64,000 nucleotides of DNA from JBNKWA01 sp050299555. GTDB lineage: Bacteria; Pseudomonadota; Alphaproteobacteria; Rhodobacterales; Rhodobacteraceae. Made by a program: the position numbers and the translations under genes. The stretch covers positions 62,001-126,000 of the forward strand of contig JBNKWA010000008.1 in assembly GCA_050299555.1 (NCBI GenBank). The letters run 5' to 3'. Within the stretch, counting starts at the first letter, position 1, and each line of letters opens with the position of its first letter. Of this stretch, positions 49,044 to 56,753 are shown in pieces. Under the pieces are notes generated by a model. It saw only the letters and a list, made by a program, of their open reading frames with translations, made no database searches and was not told the DNA's origin.

Positions 49044-49444
49044 TGCAACGGATTCTGGCCGCCGTCCTTCTCCTCGCCCCCGCGGCCGCGAACGCCCAGA
49101 CCCAGGGCTGGGGCAACCTCAAGACCGACGAGGAAAAGCCCCTCACCTGGACGATGCCGCTCTTCGACGGCTTCTGGATGGCCTGGACACCGGCGACACT
49201 GGCCTTCTTCGTCTTCGTCTTCGCCGCCGTGGCCCTGATGGGCCTCCTGGAATGGCGCAATCCCGGCGGCAACCCCCGCCACGGCATCCTCGGGCTCGAC
49301 ACCACCCGCGGCGACCGGCTGTTCATCGGGCTTCTGGGCTCCGCCTACATCTTCCTCGGCTGGCTGGCCTTCATGGGCACGCCGCTCTGGGGGGCGCTGG
49401 CCCTCGCCATTGCCTGGATCAGCTTCGTCTTCTGGAAGGTCTGA
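49043..49444 (+). CDS. glpU: DUF2160 membrane protein of the glycerol transporter operon
   Basis: A 133-residue predicted membrane protein of the DUF2160 family, found almost only as the last gene of this glycerol transporter. A signal-like N-terminus (about 1-18, ending NAQ) is followed by three hydrophobic segments (about 48-72, 92-112 and 116-132). Landmarks are WTMPLFDGFWMAWTPATLAF and GILGLDTTRGDRLFIGLLGS. Its role is unknown, perhaps an accessory subunit. It is convergent with the TSUP gene seven bases on. Confidence 0.9.
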   Translation: MQRILAAVLLLAPAAANAQTQGWGNLKTDEEKPLTWTMPLFDGFWMAWTPATLAFFVFVFAAVALMGLLEWRNPGGNPRHGILGLDTTRGDRLFIGLLGSAYIFLGWLAFMGTPLWGALALAIAWISFVFWKV

Positions 49445-49451
49445 GGCCCGC

Positions 49452-50201
49452 TCAGGAACCGGCCACACCGTCCCAGATCAGCTTCAGCGACACCAGCAAC
49501 AGCGCCCAGAGCGCAAGCTGGAAGAACAGCTTCTCGGGCAGGATGCGCACCAGCCGCACCCCGGCCCAGACGGCGATCATCGCCGGCAGCGCCAGCACCA
49601 GCGCCGTCTTGACGCTGCCGGCATTGACCGTGCCCAGCATCCAGTAGGGGATCAGCTTGATCAGGTTGACGTACGAGAACAGCACCTGCGTGGTACCGGC
49701 ATAGACCTCTTTTCTCAGCCGCAGCGGCAGCACGTAGACCTGATAGGGCGGTGCCCCGGCATGGCTGACAAAGCTGGTGAAGCCGGCCATCGAGCCCCAG
49801 ATCAGCCCCGGGATCCAGCGCGGCCGGCCCGGCGCTCCCTCGATCACGTTGCGAAACCAGAAGAACAGCGCAAAGACGGTGCCGATCAGCCCGATCAGCA
49901 GCGTCACCAGCCATTCCGGCACGATCGAGGCGGTCAGCCCGCCCACCGTGACCCCGATGGTGGTGGCCGGCACCAGTATCTTCAGCACCCGCTTGTCGAA
50001 CGCCTTGCGATAGGCCCAGAGCCCGCCCATGTCAGAGATGATGTAGACCGGCAGCAAAAGGCCGGCGGCGACAATCGGGTTCATCACCAGCGCCATCAGC
50101 GGCACCGCCAGCATGGCGACGATCGGCAGGCCGCCCTTCGACAGCCCCACCAGCACCGCCGCCACAAAGGCCAGCGGCCAGAACAGCGCCGGGTCGGTCA
50201 T
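49452..50201 (-). CDS. TSUP (TauE/SafE) family permease
   Basis: A 249-residue inner-membrane protein with about eight hydrophobic segments. The first half contains FVAAVLVGLSKGGLPIVAML and the second half WGSMAGFTSFVSHAGAPPYQ, the two conserved TauE/SafE repeats. These proteins typically move sulfite, sulfoacetate or other organosulfur anions. The substrate here is undetermined, as no sulfur-metabolism genes are adjacent. Confidence 0.9.
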   Translation of the reverse strand: MTDPALFWPLAFVAAVLVGLSKGGLPIVAMLAVPLMALVMNPIVAAGLLLPVYIISDMGGLWAYRKAFDKRVLKILVPATTIGVTVGGLTASIVPEWLVTLLIGLIGTVFALFFWFRNVIEGAPGRPRWIPGLIWGSMAGFTSFVSHAGAPPYQVYVLPLRLRKEVYAGTTQVLFSYVNLIKLIPYWMLGTVNAGSVKTALVLALPAMIAVWAGVRLVRILPEKLFFQLALWALLLVSLKLIWDGVAGS

Positions 50202-50317
50202 GCGCCAGACCCGGTTCGGCCGGCGGCGGGCAGCAGGACGGTCATGGCTGAAGAATGGTCCTCGGGCGGGGTGATCGGCCCAGCCCTATGCCAAGCCCGA
50301 AGGTGCCGCAAGACCTC

Positions 50318-51061
50318 TCAGTCGGCGATGAAGGTGCCGGTGATAAAGCCCGACGCGCCGTCGATCACCACAACGCCGCCGGTCTCGTCCGGCGCCACCT
50401 TGGCGTCGTCCCAGCCGAAGAAGCGGCCGGTGAAGCTGGCCGTGGTGCCGGCACCGGTCACGACAACGGGGATGCCGCCATTCAGCGTCTGCACCGTGCC
50501 GCCGGAATAGCCGCTGCCAGAGATGGTGGCGCCGGTCACGGTGATCTCGTCGAGCTGCGCGCTGCCGGCGCCGGAAAAGGCCGCGTCGACGCTCCGGCCG
50601 GCGAAATCCGCCGTGATCGCGGCGTCCCAGTCATTCAGCGAGGTCAGGCCGCTTGTCACCAGGGCACCCTCGAACTCGCCGATATAGGTGGCGTCCAGTG
50701 CCGCGGCGACATCGACCGGCGCCGTGAGGATGCCGAGGACGCCGGTATAGGTCGCGCTGCCGGTGTCGATGGATACGGGCCGTGCAAAGGCATAGGTGCC
50801 ATTGAAATCGCCGGCCAGGATGGTGGCGGTTCCGCCACCCGGGGTCGTGAGGGTCAGGTCACGGGTGGCGTGCTCAAGCGTCCCGGCGACCGTCGTGGTG
50901 GCGTTGGTGGCGTTGTTGACCGCCGCACCGCCCAGCGTGCTGGTCGATGCCGGGGTGTCGGCAAACTCGGTATAATCCTGTGACGGCACGTCGCCAATTC
51001 GGGCCGTGCAGGCCGAAAGGGCGGCGACGGCCAAGAACCCAATGAACCCGGTATTCCGCAT
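50318..51061 (-). CDS. Surface lipoprotein with TbpB-like beta-barrel domain
   Basis: A 247-residue lipoprotein: the signal ends in the lipobox ALSAC (Cys18). The mature protein is low in charge and rich in Thr, Gly and Ala, as in beta-barrels. The C-terminus (TASFTGRFFGWDDAKVAPDE, then TGGVV and GFITGTFIAD) matches the closing strands of transferrin-binding-protein-B-like barrels (GxFFGpxAxExGGvf then GxF). Surface exposure is plausible, but no iron-transport receptor or Slam gene is close. The ligand is unknown. Confidence 0.7.
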   Translation of the reverse strand: MRNTGFIGFLAVAALSACTARIGDVPSQDYTEFADTPASTSTLGGAAVNNATNATTTVAGTLEHATRDLTLTTPGGGTATILAGDFNGTYAFARPVSIDTGSATYTGVLGILTAPVDVAAALDATYIGEFEGALVTSGLTSLNDWDAAITADFAGRSVDAAFSGAGSAQLDEITVTGATISGSGYSGGTVQTLNGGIPVVVTGAGTTASFTGRFFGWDDAKVAPDETGGVVVIDGASGFITGTFIAD

Positions 51062-51193
51062 GTCAAATCCTCCCGTCGGTGCAGACTAGGCGAGGTCCGC
51101 CGCCACTGCCACAACCAAAACGCACTTCCCGGTGTCCATCGGCAAGCGATTGCCCGGACCGCCCGCGTCGGCTAACGCTGGCGGGGGAAACTT

Positions 51194-51841
51194 GTGGGCC
51201 ATGGCATGACCGCAGCCGAATTTGTCAACCATCTTCTGGCGATGCTGGGGAACCTGGCCGAGGGCGAACGCCGGATCGTCGCCATCGCCGGGGCGCCGGC
51301 CAGCGGCAAGTCCACGCTCGCCGAGATGGCCGTGGAGCGGCTGGAAACCACCAGCCCCGGCAGCGCCGCGCTTCTGCCCATGGACGGCTTTCACTACGAC
51401 GACGAGGTGCTGGTGCCGCGCGGCTGGCGCCCGCGCAAGGGCGCGCCGCATACCTTCGACGTCGGTGGCTATCGCGCGGCGCTCACCCGGCTCAGGGCCA
51501 ATACCGAGGCCGAGGTCGCCGTGCCGCGCTTCGACCGCAACATCGAGATCGCCCGCGCCGGCGCCATCCTGATCCCGCAGGCGGCCAGGATCGTCGTCAC
51601 CGAGGGCAACTACCTCTTGCTCGGGGACGAGCCCTGGGCGTCGCTCCGGCCGCTCTTCGACCTCACCGCCTTCGTCAGCGTGCCCGAGGCCGAGCTGGCG
51701 CGGCGCCTGCGCGCCCGCTGGGTGCATCACGGCCTCGACGAGGCGGGGATCCGCCACAAGCTCGAGGCCAACGACCTGCCCAATGGCAGGCTGGTGATCG
51801 AACGCTCGCGAAAGGCCGACTTCACGCTTGCGGGAGAGTAG
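51194..51841 (+). CDS. P-loop kinase, FrcK/uridine-kinase-like
   Basis: A 215-residue small-molecule kinase. Walker A is AIAGAPASGKST near residues 30-40. Further matches are LLPMDGFHYDDEVLVPRG, then GWRPRKGAPHTFD, VPRFDRNIEIA and VTEGNYLLLG, which are shared by uridine kinases, pantothenate kinases and the FrcK protein of rhizobial fructose operons. The GTG at 51194 has GGGGGA five bases upstream and is preferred over the ATG at 51206, which lacks spacing. No transporter is linked, so the substrate is open. Confidence 0.8.
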   Translation: MGHGMTAAEFVNHLLAMLGNLAEGERRIVAIAGAPASGKSTLAEMAVERLETTSPGSAALLPMDGFHYDDEVLVPRGWRPRKGAPHTFDVGGYRAALTRLRANTEAEVAVPRFDRNIEIARAGAILIPQAARIVVTEGNYLLLGDEPWASLRPLFDLTAFVSVPEAELARRLRARWVHHGLDEAGIRHKLEANDLPNGRLVIERSRKADFTLAGE

Positions 51842-51864
51842 CGCGCAGTGAAGAGGGGCCGAGG

Positions 51865-52605
51865 TCAGCCGCCGGACAGGGCCATCTCCATGCTGTCACC
51901 GGTCTCGCCCAGCAGGACCGCCACGTCGGGAATCAGGACCCGCCGCGTACCCTGCAACTGAATGACCCCATCGCGCTTCAGTGCCGAGATCTGCCGGCTG
52001 ACTGTCTCGATCGTCAGCCCCAGATAGTCCGCCGTGGCTTCGCGGGTCAGCGGCAATTCCAGCGTGATCCCGCCCCGCGCCAACCGATCCGACAGCGCCG
52101 TCTCGCGCCGCGCGATGATCGCCAGTAGCGTCGCGATCTTTTCCCGCGCGGTCTTGCGCCCCAGCATCAGCATCCATTCGCGCGCGGCGTCCAGTTCGTC
52201 CAGCGTCATGCTGAGAAGCCGTTCCGCGATGTGCGGTGTGGTGGCCAGAATGTGCTCGAACGGCTTGCGGCGGAAGCAGCACAGCGAGATGTCGCTGACT
52301 GCCGTCACATCGTATTGCGAAATCGCCCGGCCGGGGCTGCCGATGAAATCCGAGGGCAGCAGCAGGCCCAGCATCTGGGTCCGGCCGTCATCCATCGACT
52401 GGCTGATCTTGGCCGCGCCGCGAACCACCGAGGCAACGAAGGGCATCTCCTCGCCGGCCCAGGCGATTGGCTGGCCGGATTCATAGTGGCGGTAGTATTT
52501 GATTTCCTCCAGGTGCCGCAGCTCGTCCGCATCACAGCGCGCGCAGACCGCCCGATACCGTATCGGGCAGTCCGTGCAGCTCTTTTCCGCGGGGGCCGGC
52601 GCCAT
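51865..52605 (-). CDS. fnrL: Oxygen-responsive Crp/Fnr regulator FnrL
   Basis: Iron-sulfur-cluster oxygen sensor and global activator under low oxygen, 246 residues from the ATG at 52605 (GGAG 10 bases before it). The GTG at 52644 adds 13 residues without similarity and has a ribosome site too close. Cluster ligands: Cys10, Cys13 and Cys21 (CTDCPIRYRAVCARC), and Cys109 or Cys110 (ISLCCF). The helix-turn-helix TREATADYLGLTIETVSRQI carries the E-x-x-S-R recognition residues for TTGAT half-sites. The length fits FnrL of Rhodobacter. hemN at 60163 is a likely target. Confidence 0.94.
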   Translation of the reverse strand: MAPAPAEKSCTDCPIRYRAVCARCDADELRHLEEIKYYRHYESGQPIAWAGEEMPFVASVVRGAAKISQSMDDGRTQMLGLLLPSDFIGSPGRAISQYDVTAVSDISLCCFRRKPFEHILATTPHIAERLLSMTLDELDAAREWMLMLGRKTAREKIATLLAIIARRETALSDRLARGGITLELPLTREATADYLGLTIETVSRQISALKRDGVIQLQGTRRVLIPDVAVLLGETGDSMEMALSGG

Positions 52606-52757
52606 GGCGGGTTGCTCCACTCCGGATTGTCGCAACCGATTCACTCCTTTACTTGCTACCGGAAGAGGCCGGCCATGTCATCTTGCGTATCGCGAGACTT
52701 TGGTGCCGACGCGCCCGCTGCACCGCGCGCCCGATAATTTTGCGGTTGACGCGGCGG

Positions 52758-54326
52758 TCAGCCACCACCGCCCCGACGCTCTTTTTCGGCCGCTGAATTC
52801 GGCTGCCCCGCGAACGCATCCGCATGAAGCTTGCGCAACTCGGCCTTCTGAACCTTGCCCATGGCGTTCCTCGGCAGCGCATCGGCCAGGAAGATGCGCT
52901 TGGGCTGCTTGAATTTCGCCAGTCTCCCCGCCAGCGCAGCGACAATGGCCTCGGCCGTCGGCGCCCCGCCAGCCTGTGGCACCACGACCGCGGCGACGGC
53001 CTCGCCGAAATCGTCGTGTGGCAGCCCGATCACGGCGCTCTCCAGAATCCCTGGCAAGGCGTCGATCTCCACCTCGACTTCCTTGGGATAGACGTTGTAG
53101 CCGCCCGAGATGATCAGGTCCTTCGACCGGCCAACGATGCTCAGGTACCCGTCAGCATCCACCCTGCCGAGATCGCCGGTGACAAAGAACCCGTCCGGGC
53201 GGAACTCCTGCGCTGTCTTTTCCGGCATGCGCCAGTACCCCTTGAAGACGTTGGGGCCCCTGACCTCGATGCCACCGATCTCGCCCGCCGGCAGAACCTG
53301 CCCCGTTTCCGGGTCGGCGATCCGCAGCGACACATCCGGCAGCGCGAAGCCCACCGCCCCCGGCCGGCGCTCGCCCTCATAGGGATTGGAGGCGATCATG
53401 TTGGTCTCCGTCATCCCGTAGCGCTCCAGGATGCGGTGGCCGGTTGCGGCCTCCCATTGGCGATGGGTCTCGGCCAGAAGCGGCGCCGAGCCCGACACGA
53501 AAAGCCGCATGTTCGCGGTCACCGCGCGGTCCAGTCCCGAATGCGCCAAAAGCCTGGTGTAGAAGGTCGGCACACCCATCATCGCGGTGGCCCGCGGCAG
53601 GGCGGCGATGATCGCGTCGGCATCGAAGCGCGGCATCAGGATCACCGAGGCCCCGGCCATCAGCGTCACGTTGGTGGCAACGAACAGGCCGTGGGTATGA
53701 AAGATCGGCAGGGCGTGGATCAGCACGTCATCCGGTGTAAACCTCCAGGCCGAAACCAGCGCGCCAGAGTTCGAGGCAAGGTTCTCGTGGCTCAGCATCG
53801 CCCCCTTCGACCGGCCGGTGGTCCCCGAGGTGTACAGGATCGCGGCCAGGTCGTCGGGGCCGCACGGCACCGGGGTCATCGGGGCGGCGGCGCGCGCGGC
53901 ATCCGCAAGCGTCCCCTCTCCCGCGGCGTCGAGGGTAAAGGAGCGACGCACGGTCGCTGCCTCGGGCAGGCGGCTCAGCTCGGGTTCCCGGCGCGGATCG
54001 CAAACCAGCACCGCGGGCTCGGCGTCGGCGAGGAAATAGCCGACTTCCGCCGGCGTATAGCTGGTATTGAGCGGCTGGAACACGGCACCCGCCATCACTG
54101 TTCCCAGATAGAGGTGCAGCGCGGCGAGCGATTTCTCCACCTGCGCCGTGACCCGGTCGCCGGGCACGACCCCGGCGGCGGCCAGCGCCCCGGCAACCTT
54201 CGAAGCGGCTTCGAAAAGCGCGGCATAGCTGACCTCGCGGCCATCGGGCAGTTCGGCAAAGCGTGCCGTTTCGCGCCCGCGGCTCGCCGCCTGCAGCCGC
54301 TCGATCAGATGATTGGTTTGGGTCAT
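52758..54326 (-). CDS. matB: Malonyl-CoA synthetase (MatB-type acyl-CoA ligase)
   Basis: ANL-superfamily ligase that activates malonate or a methylmalonate analogue with ATP and CoA, 522 residues. The AMP-binding signature is LAAILYTSGTTGRSKGAMLS; later motifs are ERYGMTETNM, FVTGDLGRVDADGYLSIVGR and the catalytic lysine region PRNAMGKVQKAEL. GYFLADAEPAVLVCD and the RYGMTETNM segment agree with MatB. The ATG at 54326 has GGAGG five bases upstream. No malonyl-CoA decarboxylase is adjacent, so the function rests on sequence alone. Confidence 0.85.
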   Translation of the reverse strand: MTQTNHLIERLQAASRGRETARFAELPDGREVSYAALFEAASKVAGALAAAGVVPGDRVTAQVEKSLAALHLYLGTVMAGAVFQPLNTSYTPAEVGYFLADAEPAVLVCDPRREPELSRLPEAATVRRSFTLDAAGEGTLADAARAAAPMTPVPCGPDDLAAILYTSGTTGRSKGAMLSHENLASNSGALVSAWRFTPDDVLIHALPIFHTHGLFVATNVTLMAGASVILMPRFDADAIIAALPRATAMMGVPTFYTRLLAHSGLDRAVTANMRLFVSGSAPLLAETHRQWEAATGHRILERYGMTETNMIASNPYEGERRPGAVGFALPDVSLRIADPETGQVLPAGEIGGIEVRGPNVFKGYWRMPEKTAQEFRPDGFFVTGDLGRVDADGYLSIVGRSKDLIISGGYNVYPKEVEVEIDALPGILESAVIGLPHDDFGEAVAAVVVPQAGGAPTAEAIVAALAGRLAKFKQPKRIFLADALPRNAMGKVQKAELRKLHADAFAGQPNSAAEKERRGGGG

Positions 54327-54440
54327 GCACACCTCCGGGACCGCGCTCTCGGCGACTATACGACCGGCAAGCCGCCGCGCGCGAGGGGCGCCGAGGGAAG
54401 CGCCCAGGCATGACGACGCCCCCCCTTTGCATCCGCGCCG

Positions 54441-54466
54441 ATCGCGCAGCCCGAAGACTGCGCGAT
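54441..54466 (-). terminator. Hairpin after the alpha/beta hydrolase gene, no T-tract
   Basis: ATCGCGCAG and CTGCGCGAT form a perfect 9-bp stem with an 8-nt loop, 17 bp past the stop of the minus-strand hydrolase gene. No T-run follows, so it may stabilise the 3' end rather than terminate. Confidence 0.4.
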
Positions 54467-54482
54467 TCGCTTCAGCGACGGC

Positions 54483-56426
54483 TCACTTGACCGCGTCGAA
54501 GTCGGCCTTGGCGCGGTCGAGCACCACGCCGATGTCGTCGGCGAGCATCAGCCCGTCGGCGACCAGCGCATCGGCGCTGGCACCGACAGCCTGCAGATAG
54601 GCGTCGCCATCGGCGTAGCGGTCGGCGACCGGCACCCGCGCATCGCTGGCGGCGGCAGCCTTGTCGGCAGGCAGCGGCAGGAAGGTGCCGGTCAGCCCGC
54701 ACAGATCGCCGTCGGCGAAGCCGGCCTTGCGCAGGTTCCAGCCCCAGTAGGTGCCCAGCGGTTCCGCCACCTGCGGCAGTTCCACCCCGCCCTCCTCGAT
54801 GCCGTCGGCGTCGAGCGCCGGGACCAGCACCGGATAGGCCGCACCGCCCGTCGGCGGCATGGTCGCGTAGTCGCGCACCTGCAGCACGTTGTAGACCGGC
54901 ACGAAGTCATCCCCGGCGAATTCCGGCAGCTTGAGCGCCGGCAGCGACACCAGGGTGCCGTCAGCAAGGCTCGGATAGCGGCTGGCGGGCGGTTCGGCGC
55001 CATCCGCCACCCAGTCGTTCATCGCCGTCAGCAGTGCCCGCATCAGCGGCGCCGAGGAGACCGGGTTGGTCGGGAAGCGGCAGGTGTCGGCCGGCCCCGA
55101 GGCCGCCGTCCAGCCGTTGAAGTGCGGCGCGCCGGCGACGAAGTAGAGCCGCACGTCCTCGGGCATGGTCAGCGGCTCGCCCGCCGGCGAGGTGGTCAGA
55201 AGCGCCGCCCGGGCCTGCCAGAACTCGGTCGAGGTGTCGGTATGCATCACCTTGGGGCAGGTATCGGTGGCGGTGCAGGCGGACAGGATGCTCTCGGTCC
55301 TGCCGGTCAGCGGATCGGTGGTTTCGGCATAGGTGAACGGGAACTGGTCGCCGGGGAAATCGTGATCCTCGTGCTGGCGCGAATATCGCCCCGGCTGGGC
55401 GAACCGGTAGTTGGTGAAGGTCTTGCGCGAGCCTGCGATATGGGCCATCGCGCCGTCGAAGACCCGGTTGCCCTGCCCGTCGGCGTTGAAGCCCTGATAG
55501 ATCAGGTCGCGCAGATAACGGCCCGACTGCGAGATGCCGAGCGCGATGGTGTGCTCGATGCCGGACAGCGGAGAGGCGGCGTCATGCCCCGGGCTGCCAC
55601 GCAGGAACGACACCAGATCGGTGGTGGCGACGAAGGCCAGCCCCGTGGGCCGCGCGTCCTTGGCCGGGTAGATGAATTCGTAGATCGCGCCGGCGTCCAG
55701 CCCCTCGGGCCGGGTGATCTCGATTTCCGTCTCCGAGACGTAGCGGAACGATAGCCCCGGCGCGGTGGCGCGCGGGTCGGTCGGGCGCTGGCGCACCGTC
55801 AGGCTGGCCTTTGCCGGGTCGAGATCGGCGGCCGGATAGGTAAGCGCAGCGGTGATCACCGCATCGGGCTTGTCGAAGACGAACTCCTCGCGCGAGGGGC
55901 CGGTCACGCCCTCGGCCACCGGCAGGGTGAGGTTGAGCAGATCGTCGGGAATGTCAGACTGCCAGCCGCTCCAGACCACGGTATAGCCCTGGCGCATCAG
56001 AAAGCCGTCGCCGGCGTCCTCGGCGGTTTCCGGGATGCCGGAGCCGCCCGAGAGATTCATCAGCAGGAAGGACAGGTTGCGGCCGCGATTGGGCACCTCG
56101 TAGAAAAGCGTGCCGTTGCCCTTGGCCGCATCGACCGGCTTGAGGATCGAGACCTCGGTGGAAAACTCCACCAGCCCCTCGGCATTGACCGGGGCATGGT
56201 CCAGATCGACGATCTTCTGTCCGCGTTCGGATGCCGGGTCGATGGCATAGTGCACGATCGCATCAATGCGCTCATAGACACCGGCATCGCCGAATTCGGT
56301 GCCGCCGAAGGCCGGGCTGATGGTGTTGGTGACGTCGATGGCCGTGACCTTCGCCGCGGCCGAGCCCACCAGTGCGGTTCCCGCCAGCAGCGTCCCGACC
56401 AGTGTCCTGAACGTCGTCCTTTTCAT
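54483..56426 (-). CDS. Secreted alpha/beta-hydrolase domain protein
   Basis: A 647-residue exported protein with a signal peptide ending near SAAA (residues 1-25). It is of the large alpha/beta-hydrolase-domain family (Abhydrolase_10-like). The probable nucleophile elbow is IALGISQSGRYLRDLIYQGF (Ser in GISQSGR). A Cys pair (SACTATDTC) may form a disulfide. The substrate is unknown. It diverges from the PQQ alcohol dehydrogenase across 327 bp, and similar pairing would suit an esterase that liberates alcohols for the dehydrogenase; that link is inference. Confidence 0.8.
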   Translation of the reverse strand: MKRTTFRTLVGTLLAGTALVGSAAAKVTAIDVTNTISPAFGGTEFGDAGVYERIDAIVHYAIDPASERGQKIVDLDHAPVNAEGLVEFSTEVSILKPVDAAKGNGTLFYEVPNRGRNLSFLLMNLSGGSGIPETAEDAGDGFLMRQGYTVVWSGWQSDIPDDLLNLTLPVAEGVTGPSREEFVFDKPDAVITAALTYPAADLDPAKASLTVRQRPTDPRATAPGLSFRYVSETEIEITRPEGLDAGAIYEFIYPAKDARPTGLAFVATTDLVSFLRGSPGHDAASPLSGIEHTIALGISQSGRYLRDLIYQGFNADGQGNRVFDGAMAHIAGSRKTFTNYRFAQPGRYSRQHEDHDFPGDQFPFTYAETTDPLTGRTESILSACTATDTCPKVMHTDTSTEFWQARAALLTTSPAGEPLTMPEDVRLYFVAGAPHFNGWTAASGPADTCRFPTNPVSSAPLMRALLTAMNDWVADGAEPPASRYPSLADGTLVSLPALKLPEFAGDDFVPVYNVLQVRDYATMPPTGGAAYPVLVPALDADGIEEGGVELPQVAEPLGTYWGWNLRKAGFADGDLCGLTGTFLPLPADKAAAASDARVPVADRYADGDAYLQAVGASADALVADGLMLADDIGVVLDRAKADFDAVK

Positions 56427-56753
56427 CGCTTCCTCCTGTTGTGCGATCCGGGGCCCTCACCCTCGTGGTCGATCCCGACCCACCACGACGATAGCCGTGT
56501 AAGCACCGCACGTAAAAGGCGTATCGAAGCAGGCCACAACATCTCTTGCGGTACTCGGGCCGCCCGGTTATCCCCGGAGGCTCTACGGGTGCGGCCACGG
56601 CAACCACCTCGCCCTGCCGTCGGCGCGGCCATGCCGATCGTCGTACGACCAAGGTGCAATTCCCGTGGCCAACGCCGAGGCGAATAATGTCGCCACCCCG
56701 CAACACGGGACTTGGGCCGGCGCGCAGCCGGTCAAACACTGGGAGGAGACAGA
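56427..56753. promoter_or_regulatory. Divergent promoter region, hydrolase / PQQ alcohol dehydrogenase
   Basis: 327 bp between two divergent genes. The AGGAGGAAGC leader of the hydrolase is at the left end and the GGGAGGAGACAG leader of the dehydrogenase at the right. The palindrome GTCGTACGAC lies at 56640-56649. I could not fix a -35/-10 pair for either gene. Confidence 0.5.
56640..56649. promoter_or_regulatory. Palindrome GTCGTACGAC upstream of PQQ alcohol dehydrogenase
   Basis: A perfect 10-bp palindrome 104 bp before the dehydrogenase ATG. The same 10 bases recur at 62213-62222 before the PQQ-associated Sel1 gene and, in my reading, nowhere else in the window. A shared response regulator is the simplest explanation. 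Confidence 0.5.

Noticed and set aside
52606..52644. FnrL start at GTG 52644
   Set aside because: The AAGGA box touches this GTG, and the extra 13 residues have no family match; ATG 52605 gives the usual length.
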